Shown in pieces: positions 1 to 9,425 of a stretch of DNA of 49,750 nt. Each line of letters begins with the position of its first letter. The first letter of the stretch is position 1. Source of the stretch: Mycobacterium sp. NS-7484 (GTDB lineage: Bacteria > Actinomycetota > Actinomycetes > Mycobacteriales > Mycobacteriaceae); contig NZ_MBEJ01000102.1 in the NCBI RefSeq assembly GCF_001953975.1, positions 1 through 49,750 of the forward strand, given 5' to 3'. The translations under genes were made by a program, and so were the position numbers. The notes beneath the pieces are model-generated. The model searched no databases, was not told the DNA's origin, and saw only the letters and a list, made by a program, of their open reading frames with translations.

Positions 1-3000
1 CCCGCCCCCGGCCGCGCAGAGCGCCGTCTATCGGGCGGCGCTGTCGGCCGGCGGGATCGATCCCGCCACGGTCGGCATGATCGAAGCGCACGGAACGGGC
101 ACGCCGGTCGGCGATCCCATCGAGTTCGCGAGTCTGGCCGCGGTGTACGGCACCGGCGGACCCTGCGCGCTGGGATCGGTCAAGACCAACATCGGCCACG
201 CCCAGTCCGCATCCGGTGCGATCGGCCTGATCAAGGCGGTGCTCGCGCTGCAGCACGGCGCCGTTCCGGCCAATCTGCATTTCACCGAGCTGCCCGAGCC
301 GATGGCCCGGCTCAAGAGCTCACTGATCGTGCCGACCGAACTGATGGCATGGCCGCTCGAGGCGATTCATCCGCGTCGCGCGGCGGTGTCCTCCTACGGG
401 TTGTCGGGCACCAACGTGCATGCCGTGCTCGAGCAGGCGCCCGACGCCGCAGCGGATTCCGCCGCCGCAACGCGGGGCGGATCGGAGCCGATGATCTTCG
501 CGGTGTCGTCGACGTCGCCCGACGAACTGCGCCGCACTGCCGGCCGGTTGGCCAACTGGCTGGCTCACGAGGCAGGTGATCAGCCGCTGCCGGATCTGGC
601 CTACACCCTCGCCAGGCGTCGGGCCCACCGGCCGTTCCGCGCCACGGTGACGGCGGCGAGCGCCGAGGAACTCGGGGCAGCCCTGCGAGAGGTCGCCGAG
701 GGGGACGCCGTCTACGAGGCAGCGGTCGGTACCGGGGACCGTGGCCCGGTCTGGTTGTTCTCGGGCCAAGGCTCACAGTGGGCCGGGATGGGCGCGCAGT
801 TGCTGGCCACCGAGCCGGCTTTTGCCGCGGCCATCGCCGAGCTGGAACCCCTCATCGCGGCAGAGTCGAACTTCTCTGTGACAGAGGCGATTTCACAATC
901 GGTGCCGGTCGAGGGCATCGACCGGGTCCAGCCCACGATCTTCGCGATGCAGGTGGCGCTCGCTGCGGCGATGAAGGCCAGGGGAGTGCAGCCCGGGGCG
1001 GTGATCGGCCACTCGATGGGTGAGGCGGCGGCCGCGGTGGTGGCCGGTGCGTTGTCCCTGCAGGATGGGGTGCGGGTGATCTGCCGGCGGTCGGCTCTCA
1101 TGACGCGCCTCTCCGGCTCCGGTGCCATGGCATCGGTGGAACTGCCTGCGCAGCACGTGTTGTCCGAACTTGCCGCACGGGGCATCACCGACGTGGTGAT
1201 CTCGGTGATCGCCTCACCTCGGTCGACCGTGGTCGGCGGCACCACCGAGCGCATCCGGGAACTCATCGCCGACTGGGAACAGCGCGACATCATGGCCCGC
1301 GAGGTGGCCGTCGATGTGGCGTCGCACTCGCCGCAGGTCGACCCCATCCTCGACGAACTCGCCGAGGTGCTCACCGACCTGACCCCGCTGACCCCGACGG
1401 TTCCGTACTACTCGTCGACCTCGTATGACCCGCGGGACGAGCCGTACCTCGACGCCGACTACTGGGTCGACAACCTGCGCCATGCCGTGCGGTTCTCCGC
1501 GGCGGTGCAGGCTGCCCTCGAAGACGGCTATCGGGTGTTCGGCGAGCTGGCCCCGCACCCACTGCTGGTGCACCCGGCCGAGCAGGTGGCCCGCAGTTTG
1601 GACATCAACATCGCCGCGCTGGCGAGCATGCGACGCGAAACGCAGCTGCCGAAGGGTCTGTTGGGCTTGGTCGGTGACCTGCACAGTGCCGGTGCGGCAG
1701 TCGATTTCGCGACGCTCTACCCGGCCGGCAGCCTCGTCGACGCACCGCTTCCCACCTGGACCCGGCTGCCTCTGACGGTCAGCCGAGATTCGCGCGAACC
1801 TCATCCCGGCGGGGGACATCTGCTCAGCGTTCATCCGCTGCTCGGCGCACACGTCGTGCTGCCGGAGGATCCTGAGCGGCACATCTGGCAGGCCGATGTC
1901 GGTGTCGGAGCCCAGCCCTGGCTGGCCGACCACCAGGTCCACAACGTGCCCGCGCTGCCCGGCGCCGCGTATTGCGAAATGGCGTTGGCCGCCGGGCGCT
2001 CGTTGCTCGGCGACGCCTGCGAGGTGCGTGACATCACCTTCGACCAGATGCTGCTGCTCGACGAGCAGACCCCGGTCTCAGCCGAGGCGACGGGCAATGG
2101 TGACGGCGCGGTGCAATTCGTGGTCGAGACCGCGAAGCAGGGTGAGAGCATCCGGCGTGCCACGGCGATGATCGTCGAGACCGACCCGTCCGATGTTGTG
2201 GACCGCCATGACCTGACCGCTCTCAAGTCGGCCCATCCCCGCCGCATCGAGGGAGATGGACTGCGAAAGTGGTTCGCCCATAGAGGTATTCAGTACGGTC
2301 CGGCGTTCTCCGGGCTGGCGGCCGCCTACACCGCCGAGGACGTTGTCGGCAGCGTCCTGGCCGAGGTCGCCCTGCCGAGCGCGATCCGTTCCCAACAGGG
2401 CGCCTACCAGATTCATCCGGCTCTGCTCGACGTGTGTTTCCAATCCGTGGCGGCGTACGCCGAAGGGGCGGAACCCGGTGGGTTGCTGCTGCCACTCGGC
2501 GTGAAGAGCCTGCGTGCATCCGGTTCAACCCGCGCGGCGCACTACTGCCTGCTGCGGGTCACCGCCGCCGACGCGATCGGGGTGGAGGCTGATCTCGACC
2601 TGCTCGATGAGGACGGGACGGTCCTGCTGGCCGTCCGAGGGCTGCGCCTGGGCAGCGGGATGTCCGAGAGTGGTCGACGGGAACACATCTTCAACGAGCG
2701 CCTGCTGGCCGTCGAATGGCATGAGCAGGAAGTGCCCGAGATGCGGGAGTCCGCAGCGGGTCGGTGGTTGTTGATCACTCCTGACGCGAATGATCTGCTC
2801 ACCGTCGAATTGGCCGACGCGCTGAGCGTCGACGCAGGCGAGGTGTCGACGGTGGTGTGGTCCGGCATCGGGATCGGTTCCGGCGACGCCGAGCTCCTGC
2901 GTGATCAGCTGGAAGCCGACACGTACAGCGACGTCGTCGTGTTGCCTGCGGCGGCGACCTCCGTTGCGGGAGACCGGGAATCGGCGTCGGGCGGCCTGGA

Positions 3001-5431
3001 GGTCGTGCAGCGTGCCGTGCGTATCGTGCAGGAACTCGGCGACCTCGAGGACTTGGTGCCCCGGCTGCATCTCATCACCCGCGACGCGCAGTCGGTGCTC
3101 CCAGGGGATCCGATCAACCTCGACCAGGTCGGGCTGCGCGGACTGGTCCGCGTCATCGGCAACGAACAACCGGGGTTACACGCCACCCAAATCGACATCG
3201 ATGCGCGCACCGCGGCCAAGGACATCGCCCGGCAACTGCTCGCCGGCAGTCCCGAGGACGAGACGGCCTGGCGTGACGGCACTTGGTACACCGCGCGTCT
3301 CGGTGCGAGTCCGCTTGATGCCGACGACCGCGTCACCACCACCGTCGACCTGACCAGTGACGCTGTGCGCGTGGGGGTTCGGACGCCCGGTGACTTCGGA
3401 TCGGTGGAGCTCACGGCCGTCGACCGGACCGTGCCCGACGCAGGTTGTGTCGAGGTCAGGGTCAGTGCGTCGAGCCTGAACTTCGTCGACGTCCTGGCGG
3501 CCTCGGGCCGCCACCCGATGCCGGCAGAGCAATCCACAACGCTGGGCCTTGATTTCGCCGGCGTCATCACAGCCGTCGGACCGGATGTCACCGATCACCA
3601 GGTCGGCGACCGGGTTGCCGGTGTGGCGGCCGGTTGCTGGGGCACCTTCGTCACCTGCCGGTCCGAACTCGCGGTCGGACTGCCCGATCACCTGTCGACC
3701 GATGTGGCCGCGGCGGTGCCCACTTCGCACGTGACCGCCTGGTATGCGCTGCATGACCTGGCGCGGGTCTGCGCACACGACAAGGTGCTGATCCACTCCG
3801 CCACTGGCGGTCTCGGCATGGCGGCCATCACCATCGCGCGTGAGTGCGGTGCTGAGGTGTTCGCCACAGCCGGCAGCCCCGAGCGTCGGCAGCGGTTGCG
3901 TGACATGGGAATCCAGCACGTCTACGATTCCCGCTCACTGAGCTTTGTCGACGAGATTCGCCGCGATACCGACGGATACGGTGTCGACATCGTGCTCAAC
4001 TCGTCGACCGGTCCGGTGCAGCGGGCCGGGCTGGAACTGCTCGCCTTCGGCGGTCGGTTCATCGAGACCGGCGCGGTTGAGCCTCGCGGCGACGCAACCC
4101 TCACCCCGGCGATGATCCGGCAAGGCGTCTCCTTCCACGCGGTCGATGTGTCGACGTTGAGCCAACGGCGTCCCGACATCATTCGGCGCGTGCTGGACAC
4201 CGTGTTCGCCAAGATCGGGGATGGCACGCTGCCCGTGCCCGAGGTCAGCTGCTACCCGCTGAACGAATGGCCGGCGGCGATCGAACTGATGAGCACGGCC
4301 GGACACACCGGCAAGCTCGTGCTGGAGGTGCCCGCCTCGGGCACGGCAACGGCCGTGGTGCCGCCCGAGAACGCCCCGGCCTTCCGCGCCGACGGCGCCT
4401 ACGTCATCACCGGTGGCCTCGGTGGGCTCGGTCTCTTCCTTGCCGACAAGATGGCATCTGCGGGCTGTGGCCGGATCGTGCTCAACGCCAGGTCCCAACC
4501 TTCTGCGGAGGCAGCCGAGGAGCTCGACCGGATGCGGAACCTCGGCACCGAGGTGGAGCTGGTCACCGGCGACATCGCCGATCCGGCCACCGCCGCGGCG
4601 CTGGTTTCGGCCGCGACCGCGACCGGGCTGGCCCTGCGAGGCGTGTTGCATGCCGCAGCCGTGGTCGAGGATGCCACCCTGGCCAACATCACCGACGATC
4701 TGCTGGCCCGGGATTGGACGCCAAAGGCGTTGGGGGCGTGGAACCTGCACGAGGCGACGAGGACGGAATCGCTGGACTGGTTCTGCTGCTTCTCCTCCGC
4801 TGCGGCACTGGTCGGTTCACCCGGACAGGGCGCGTATGCGGCGGCGAACAGTTGGCTCGACGGATTCACCGCGTGGCGGCGGGCCCACGGCCTGCCGTCG
4901 AACGCGATCGCCTGGGGCCCCTGGGCCCAGATCGGCAAAGGCGCCGGATTCGCCGAAATGTCGGAATCGGCAATCGCACCCGATGAAGGTGCACACGCCT
5001 TCGAGACGATGCTGCGGCATGACCGCGGATACGCCGGCTACACGCCGATCGCGGGGGTGTCGTGGCTCGCCGACTTCGCCAAGCGCGTCCCGTTCGCGGA
5101 ATCATTCCGTCCGGCGGACGACGGCGATTCCGATGCCGGCGGGTTCCTGAGTGAACTGTCCGCCAGCCCACGGGACGAATGGCCGTCGCGGCTGCGTCGT
5201 CTGGTCTCGGATCAGATCAGCGTGTTGCTGCGTCGGTCGATCGATCCGGACCGTCCGCTGGCCGAGTACGGCATCGACTCGCTGGGCAACCTCGAGATAC
5301 GGACCAGGATCGAAACCGAGACCGGCGTCCGGATCAGTCCGGCGGACATCACGACGGTTCGCGGTCTCGCCGACAAGCTGTGCGAGAAGTTGATCGCCAA
5401 TGCCGACACGGAGCTGACACCGACGGCGTGA
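1..5431 (+). CDS. Mas-type highly reducing polyketide synthase (5' partial)
   Basis: The gene enters from outside the window: the frame starting at base 2 is open, so the N-terminus and the KS active-site Cys are missing. Domains visible in order are: end of KS (EAHGTGT near base 86, KTNIGH near 182), AT (GHSMGE, 1007-1024, with VASH near 1318), DH (DHQVHNVPALPG with the His at about 1931; Asp in HPALLD near 2429), ER (about 3350-4330, nucleotide site HSATGGLGMAA), KR (GGLGGLG near 4411, GAYAAAN near 4832) and ACP (IDSLG, Ser codon 5279-5281). KS-AT-DH-ER-KR-ACP is the architecture of mycocerosic-acid synthase and Pks2/3/5, which iteratively add methylmalonyl-CoA to make methyl-branched acids. 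The Mas-like DH and AT sequences make methylmalonyl use likely, but this is inference. It is followed by papA, fadD and export genes, as in SL-1, DAT/PAT and trehalose polyphleate loci. Its position upstream of ileS corresponds to pks5 of M. tuberculosis. The class is certain; the product is not. Confidence 0.95.
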   Translation, partial: PPPAAQSAVYRAALSAGGIDPATVGMIEAHGTGTPVGDPIEFASLAAVYGTGGPCALGSVKTNIGHAQSASGAIGLIKAVLALQHGAVPANLHFTELPEPMARLKSSLIVPTELMAWPLEAIHPRRAAVSSYGLSGTNVHAVLEQAPDAAADSAAATRGGSEPMIFAVSSTSPDELRRTAGRLANWLAHEAGDQPLPDLAYTLARRRAHRPFRATVTAASAEELGAALREVAEGDAVYEAAVGTGDRGPVWLFSGQGSQWAGMGAQLLATEPAFAAAIAELEPLIAAESNFSVTEAISQSVPVEGIDRVQPTIFAMQVALAAAMKARGVQPGAVIGHSMGEAAAAVVAGALSLQDGVRVICRRSALMTRLSGSGAMASVELPAQHVLSELAARGITDVVISVIASPRSTVVGGTTERIRELIADWEQRDIMAREVAVDVASHSPQVDPILDELAEVLTDLTPLTPTVPYYSSTSYDPRDEPYLDADYWVDNLRHAVRFSAAVQAALEDGYRVFGELAPHPLLVHPAEQVARSLDINIAALASMRRETQLPKGLLGLVGDLHSAGAAVDFATLYPAGSLVDAPLPTWTRLPLTVSRDSREPHPGGGHLLSVHPLLGAHVVLPEDPERHIWQADVGVGAQPWLADHQVHNVPALPGAAYCEMALAAGRSLLGDACEVRDITFDQMLLLDEQTPVSAEATGNGDGAVQFVVETAKQGESIRRATAMIVETDPSDVVDRHDLTALKSAHPRRIEGDGLRKWFAHRGIQYGPAFSGLAAAYTAEDVVGSVLAEVALPSAIRSQQGAYQIHPALLDVCFQSVAAYAEGAEPGGLLLPLGVKSLRASGSTRAAHYCLLRVTAADAIGVEADLDLLDEDGTVLLAVRGLRLGSGMSESGRREHIFNERLLAVEWHEQEVPEMRESAAGRWLLITPDANDLLTVELADALSVDAGEVSTVVWSGIGIGSGDAELLRDQLEADTYSDVVVLPAAATSVAGDRESASGGLEVVQRAVRIVQELGDLEDLVPRLHLITRDAQSVLPGDPINLDQVGLRGLVRVIGNEQPGLHATQIDIDARTAAKDIARQLLAGSPEDETAWRDGTWYTARLGASPLDADDRVTTTVDLTSDAVRVGVRTPGDFGSVELTAVDRTVPDAGCVEVRVSASSLNFVDVLAASGRHPMPAEQSTTLGLDFAGVITAVGPDVTDHQVGDRVAGVAAGCWGTFVTCRSELAVGLPDHLSTDVAAAVPTSHVTAWYALHDLARVCAHDKVLIHSATGGLGMAAITIARECGAEVFATAGSPERRQRLRDMGIQHVYDSRSLSFVDEIRRDTDGYGVDIVLNSSTGPVQRAGLELLAFGGRFIETGAVEPRGDATLTPAMIRQGVSFHAVDVSTLSQRRPDIIRRVLDTVFAKIGDGTLPVPEVSCYPLNEWPAAIELMSTAGHTGKLVLEVPASGTATAVVPPENAPAFRADGAYVITGGLGGLGLFLADKMASAGCGRIVLNARSQPSAEAAEELDRMRNLGTEVELVTGDIADPATAAALVSAATATGLALRGVLHAAAVVEDATLANITDDLLARDWTPKALGAWNLHEATRTESLDWFCCFSSAAALVGSPGQGAYAAANSWLDGFTAWRRAHGLPSNAIAWGPWAQIGKGAGFAEMSESAIAPDEGAHAFETMLRHDRGYAGYTPIAGVSWLADFAKRVPFAESFRPADDGDSDAGGFLSELSASPRDEWPSRLRRLVSDQISVLLRRSIDPDRPLAEYGIDSLGNLEIRTRIETETGVRISPADITTVRGLADKLCEKLIANADTELTPTA

Positions 5432-5465
5432 AGCCGAAATCGGTTGAGTGTATAGAGGAGTCACG

Positions 5466-6881
5466 TTGCTGTTAGGGTCCGTTGCGATCGGTTCGATCGA
5501 AGAGTGGGAAGCTCCGCCCGGTGCGGCCGTTTCGTGGCGCGCCTCTCCGGGATCGTGCGCGAAGGCGGCGCAAGCGCCGGTCAGTGAGATACCGGTCAGT
5601 TACATGCAGGCCCAGCACCTGCGCGGGTTCGTCGACCAGCGCGCCAAGGGCCTTGACTACTCGCGGTTGGTGATCGTCACATGTGATGTGCCCGGCCAGT
5701 GCGATATCCGGGCGATGACGTATGTGGTCAACGCCCATGTGCGCAGGCACGATACGTTCCGCAGCTGGTTCGAGTACCACGACATCCACAACATCGTTCG
5801 GCACACGATGCCCAATCCGGCCGACATCAAGTTCGTGCCCACCCGGCACGGCGACCTGACGTCAGAGGAGCTACGTCAGCTGACCTTGTCGACACCGGAT
5901 CCGCTGCACTGGGACTGCTTCACCTATGGCATCGTTCAGTACCCGGATCGGTTCACGATCTACGTGAGCATCGACCACCTGCACATGGATGCGACGTTCG
6001 CCGGCGTCACGCTCATGGAATTCCACGCCATGTACAGCACGCTGGTCGGCGGCGGTGCTCCGCTGGCGCTGCCGGAGGCAGGTAGTTACGATGCCTTCTG
6101 CCTGCGCCAGAAGGAGCTTCTCGGTTCCTTGACGCCCGACTCTCCCGAGGTTCGGGCCTGGGCCGGCTTCGCCGCCAACAACAACGGGAGTCTGCCGGAT
6201 TTCCCGTTGCCCCTTGGTGATCCACTTGAACCGTGCGGTGCAGAGGTGTGGGTCGAGACCATCATGGACGAGGAGCAGACCGCCGACTTCGAGGCTTTGT
6301 GCGTCGATGCCGGGGCGCGCTTCATCGGCGGCATGCTCGCCTGCACCGGCCTGGTCGAGCATGAGTTGACCGGTGCCGAGACGTACTACGGCCTGACCCC
6401 GAGCGACACCAGGAAGACCACCGCCGACCTGATGACGATGGGTTGGTTCACCGGTTTGATCCCGATCACCGTTCCGATCGCGGAGAGGTCGTTCGCCGAA
6501 GCCGCCGTCGCCGCGCAGGAATCCTTCGATGCGGGGCGCGAACTCGTGGACGTACCGTTCTACCGGGTGCTCGAACTGCGACCCGAACTGGATTGGCCGC
6601 GACCGAATTTCCAGGTGATCAACTTTCTGGATGCCGGAGCGGCACCGTTGTCGGTGCTCCTCACGACCGAGCTGGAATCGATGCGGATCGGAATGTTCAG
6701 CGACGGTGTGTACTCGTATCAGATGACCATCTTCTTGGTGCGGCTGAAGGACCGTACCGCCGTGTCGGTGGTGTATCCGAACAATCCCGAGGCACACGAG
6801 TCCGTCGGCCGGTACGTCAAGGTACTCAAATCGACCTGTGCTCGGGTCCTGGAAAGCCTCGGCGCAGGGTCGCGCAGGTGA
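5466..6881 (+). CDS. PapA-family acyltransferase (PapA1/PapA3-like)
   Basis: The protein has 471 residues from a TTG start at 5466, chosen because GAGGAG (5455-5460) stands 5 nt upstream and the resulting N-terminus (MLLGSVAIGSIEEW) resembles PapA1/PapA3. A GTG at 5448 is in frame but has no ribosome site. The catalytic HxxxD motif of the condensation/PapA superfamily is present as H171-L-H-M-D175, in IDHLHMDATFAG. The segment RAMTYVVNAHVRRHDTFRSWFE is typical of trehalose-acylating Paps (here quoted in part: VNAHVRRHDTFRSW). In that family the enzyme takes acyl chains from a partner PKS and esterifies trehalose or a trehalose monoester in the cytoplasm. It lies 34 nt after the PKS and 36 nt before the FadD, so the three probably share an operon. 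The acceptor sugar is inferred, not shown. Confidence 0.92.
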   Translation: MLLGSVAIGSIEEWEAPPGAAVSWRASPGSCAKAAQAPVSEIPVSYMQAQHLRGFVDQRAKGLDYSRLVIVTCDVPGQCDIRAMTYVVNAHVRRHDTFRSWFEYHDIHNIVRHTMPNPADIKFVPTRHGDLTSEELRQLTLSTPDPLHWDCFTYGIVQYPDRFTIYVSIDHLHMDATFAGVTLMEFHAMYSTLVGGGAPLALPEAGSYDAFCLRQKELLGSLTPDSPEVRAWAGFAANNNGSLPDFPLPLGDPLEPCGAEVWVETIMDEEQTADFEALCVDAGARFIGGMLACTGLVEHELTGAETYYGLTPSDTRKTTADLMTMGWFTGLIPITVPIAERSFAEAAVAAQESFDAGRELVDVPFYRVLELRPELDWPRPNFQVINFLDAGAAPLSVLLTTELESMRIGMFSDGVYSYQMTIFLVRLKDRTAVSVVYPNNPEAHESVGRYVKVLKSTCARVLESLGAGSRR

Positions 6882-6917
6882 GTCACGGCATGAAGTCGAA
6901 ACAGGAAGGCACACTTG

Positions 6918-8639
6918 GTGACTGAATCAACACTCAACGGCGTGCTGCGGGAACGCGCAAGCTTCCAGCCCAACGACGTCGCCTATACCTTTGTCGACTA
7001 CGAGCGGGACTCGGATGGCGTCGAGGAGACCCTGACCTGGGGGCAGCTCTACCGTCGCATCCGAAACCTGGCGGCCGAACTGCAGACTCACGCCGCAGCG
7101 GGGGACCGCGCGGTGGTGCTGGCGCCGCAGGGGCTCGATTATGTGGTGGCGTTCTTGGCTTCGTTGGAAGCCGGTGTGGTCTCGGTTCCGCTGTCGACGC
7201 CGATGATCGGCGCGCACGATGAGCGGGTCACCGCCGTGCTCAGCGATGCGTCACCCACCGTCATCCTGACCACCTCCGCGATTGCGGAGACGGTCAGACC
7301 GTACGCGGTGGCACAGGGCGGTGATTCGGCGCCGGTCGTGCTCGAGGTCGACAAGCTCGACCTCGACTCCCGCAAGTCGGTGCGGTTACGGCGTGAGACG
7401 GCTCCGCAGACCGCCTACCTGCAGTACACCTCCGGCTCGACGCGGACACCGGCGGGCGTGATGGTGTCGAATCGCAACCTCACGGCCAATTTCGAGCAGA
7501 TGATGGCCAGTTTCTACCCGGATTACAACCGGGTGCCGCCATCCGACACCACGGTGGTGACCTGGCTACCGCTCTACCACGACATGGGCATGATGGCCGG
7601 AATCGTCGCCCCGATTCTCGGCGGCTGGCGCACCGTGATGATGAGCCCACTGGCCTTTCTCGCCCGCCCGGCCCGTTGGATGCAGCAACTGGGCAGCGTG
7701 ACCACCGGGCTGACTGCCGGGCCGAACTTCGCTTTCGACCTGGCCGCTGCCAAGACCACAGATGACGACATGGCGGGCTGCGATCTGGGCAACGTGTTGA
7801 GCATCATCAGTGGTGCCGAGCGCGTACACGAAGCAACGGTCGAGCGCTTCAGCAAGCGATTCGCTTCTTTCAACCTGGCGCCGAAGGTGATTCGGCCTTC
7901 GTACGGTCTGGCTGAGGCCACGTTGTACGTCGCCACGCGAGAGCCGGGAAGGCCGCCGCACGTGGTCCACTTCGAGCCGGAGAAGTTGGCAGCCGGGCAC
8001 GCCGAACGATGCACACGCGGAACAGCCTTGATCAGTTACGGCACCCCGCAGAGTCCGGCCGTGCGGATCGTCGATCCCGACACCCGTTCCGAAGTCCCGG
8101 CCGGGATGATCGGAGAGATCTGGGCCCAAGGGGAGAACATCTCGGTCGGGTACTGGAACCGCCCGGGCGAAACCGAGGAGACGTTCGGCGCGGAGGTCGC
8201 CGGGGTACTGGGGACCTGGTTGCGGACAGGCGATCTGGGCTTCATCTCCGAAGGCGAGTTGTTCATCATCGGCAGGGTCAAGGATCTGCTGATCGTTCGA
8301 GGCCGCAACCACTACCCGGATGACATCGAGGCCACGGTGTCGTCGATCTCGCGGGGCCGGGTGGCCGCGATCGCGGTGAACCAGGACGAGGAAGAGAAAC
8401 TCGTCGCCGTCATCGAGGTCAAGAAACGGTCCGGCGAATCGCCTGAGGAGCTGACGGAGCGTCTGGCGGCCATGAAGCGCGAAGTGACGTCGGCGATCTC
8501 GACCACGCACGGTCTTAACCCGGCCGATCTGGCGCTTGTCCCACCCGGTTCGCTGCCGATCACCACCAGCGGGAAAGTTCGCCGCGCGGCGAGCGCCGAA
8601 CTGTACCGGCGGAAGGAATTTGCGAGGTTGGACGCTTAG
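6918..8639 (+). CDS. Fatty-acyl-AMP ligase (FadD, FAAL class)
   Basis: The protein has 573 residues from GTG 6918, preceded by AGGAAGG (6903-6909); a TTG at 6915 is also possible and adds one residue. The adenylation core is clear: YTSGSTRTPAGV (the FAAL form of the P-loop), VTWLPLYHDMGM, SYGLAEATLY, WLRTGDLGF, GRVKDLLIVRGRNHYPDDIE, and a C-terminal TTSGKVRRA with the conserved Lys. FAALs make acyl-adenylates from fatty acids and hand them to PKS or ACP domains instead of making acyl-CoA. Next to a Mas-type PKS and PapA this would be the starter-loading enzyme, as FadD23 and FadD21 are in the SL-1 and DAT systems. Substrate chain length cannot be read from the sequence. Confidence 0.94.
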   Translation: MTESTLNGVLRERASFQPNDVAYTFVDYERDSDGVEETLTWGQLYRRIRNLAAELQTHAAAGDRAVVLAPQGLDYVVAFLASLEAGVVSVPLSTPMIGAHDERVTAVLSDASPTVILTTSAIAETVRPYAVAQGGDSAPVVLEVDKLDLDSRKSVRLRRETAPQTAYLQYTSGSTRTPAGVMVSNRNLTANFEQMMASFYPDYNRVPPSDTTVVTWLPLYHDMGMMAGIVAPILGGWRTVMMSPLAFLARPARWMQQLGSVTTGLTAGPNFAFDLAAAKTTDDDMAGCDLGNVLSIISGAERVHEATVERFSKRFASFNLAPKVIRPSYGLAEATLYVATREPGRPPHVVHFEPEKLAAGHAERCTRGTALISYGTPQSPAVRIVDPDTRSEVPAGMIGEIWAQGENISVGYWNRPGETEETFGAEVAGVLGTWLRTGDLGFISEGELFIIGRVKDLLIVRGRNHYPDDIEATVSSISRGRVAAIAVNQDEEEKLVAVIEVKKRSGESPEELTERLAAMKREVTSAISTTHGLNPADLALVPPGSLPITTSGKVRRAASAELYRRKEFARLDA

Positions 8640-8667
8640 CGCGCCGACCTGAAGCGCTGAAAACACC

Positions 8668-9378
8668 ATGTGGGCAACCCTTTTCCTGATGGCCGTCGCG
8701 GTCAGCCTCGAACCGGTGCGGATCGGGCTGACCGTGCTGATGCTGAACCGGCCGCGGCCGATCCGGCAGTTGCTCGCCTTCCTGGCCGGCGGGTTCCTGA
8801 TGGGCATGATCGTCGGGACGACGGCGTTGCTCGTACTGCGTGCCGTCCCCTTGGCGGCTACGCTCACGGTGCCGAGGATGCAGATCGGGATAGGCATCCT
8901 CGCACTGGTGGTCGCCGCCGTGCTGGCGGTCAACGTGGGCGCGCGCGGGTCCAGGTTGCCGACGGCGATACCGACCGAGACGCCGGAGCTCACCACCGCG
9001 CAGGTGGCAGTGGCGGCGCCTCGCGTGGGCCTGCGATCCCGGATCCGCGCGGTGATGCAAGGCAATTCGTTGTGGGTGGCCGGCGTGAGCGGGCTGGGTA
9101 TCGCGTTGCCTTCGGTCGACTACCTGGCCGCACTGGGCGTGATTCACGCCTCCGCGGTTGGACCGGGTACACAGATTGGCGCGGTGCTCGCCTTCAATCT
9201 TGTGGCGTTCTCGCTGGTGGAAATCCCACTCGTGAGTTATCTGATCGCCCCGGAACGTACGCTGGCGTGGATGGCACGGGTGCACACCTGGATTCGTTCA
9301 TGCACACGCCGCGACGTGGCGATGATTCTGGCCGCGGCTGGGGCGTTGTTCATCGCGATCGGTCTGCTGGGGCTGTGA
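8668..9378 (+). CDS. Gap/Sap-like integral membrane protein
   Basis: This 236-residue protein has about six hydrophobic segments: residues 1-20, 35-60, 70-92, then after a polar loop at about 93-130 further segments at 135-155, 165-195 and 215-236. The N-terminus (LEPVRIGLTVLMLNRPRP, then LLAFLAGGFLMGM) is typical of the Gap family, which includes the glycopeptidolipid-addressing protein Gap and the sulfolipid-addressing protein Sap. Family members help move envelope lipids to the cell surface together with MmpL exporters. The start codon has no strong ribosome site (upstream is GCGCTGAAAACACC), so translation may be coupled to the fadD 28 nt upstream. Placement between fadD and a Chp-like gene supports a role in the same lipid pathway. 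Confidence 0.85.
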   Translation: MWATLFLMAVAVSLEPVRIGLTVLMLNRPRPIRQLLAFLAGGFLMGMIVGTTALLVLRAVPLAATLTVPRMQIGIGILALVVAAVLAVNVGARGSRLPTAIPTETPELTTAQVAVAAPRVGLRSRIRAVMQGNSLWVAGVSGLGIALPSVDYLAALGVIHASAVGPGTQIGAVLAFNLVAFSLVEIPLVSYLIAPERTLAWMARVHTWIRSCTRRDVAMILAAAGALFIAIGLLGL

Positions 9379-9425
9379 GCGCCAGCATGACGCCGCCGCG
9401 CGCGGCTCGGAAGGGAGACGGCAGG

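Noticed and set aside
1900..1975. Unusual DH motif (DHQVHNVPALPG) that seems to lack the usual Gly after the His
   Set aside because: Mas-type synthases normally carry this variant, so it is not a sign of an inactive DH.
8670..9425. Very long open frame that could extend the Chp-like protein upstream to 8670
   Set aside because: It is a shadow of the Gap-like gene in another frame; the ribosome site and signal peptide place the true start at 9426.
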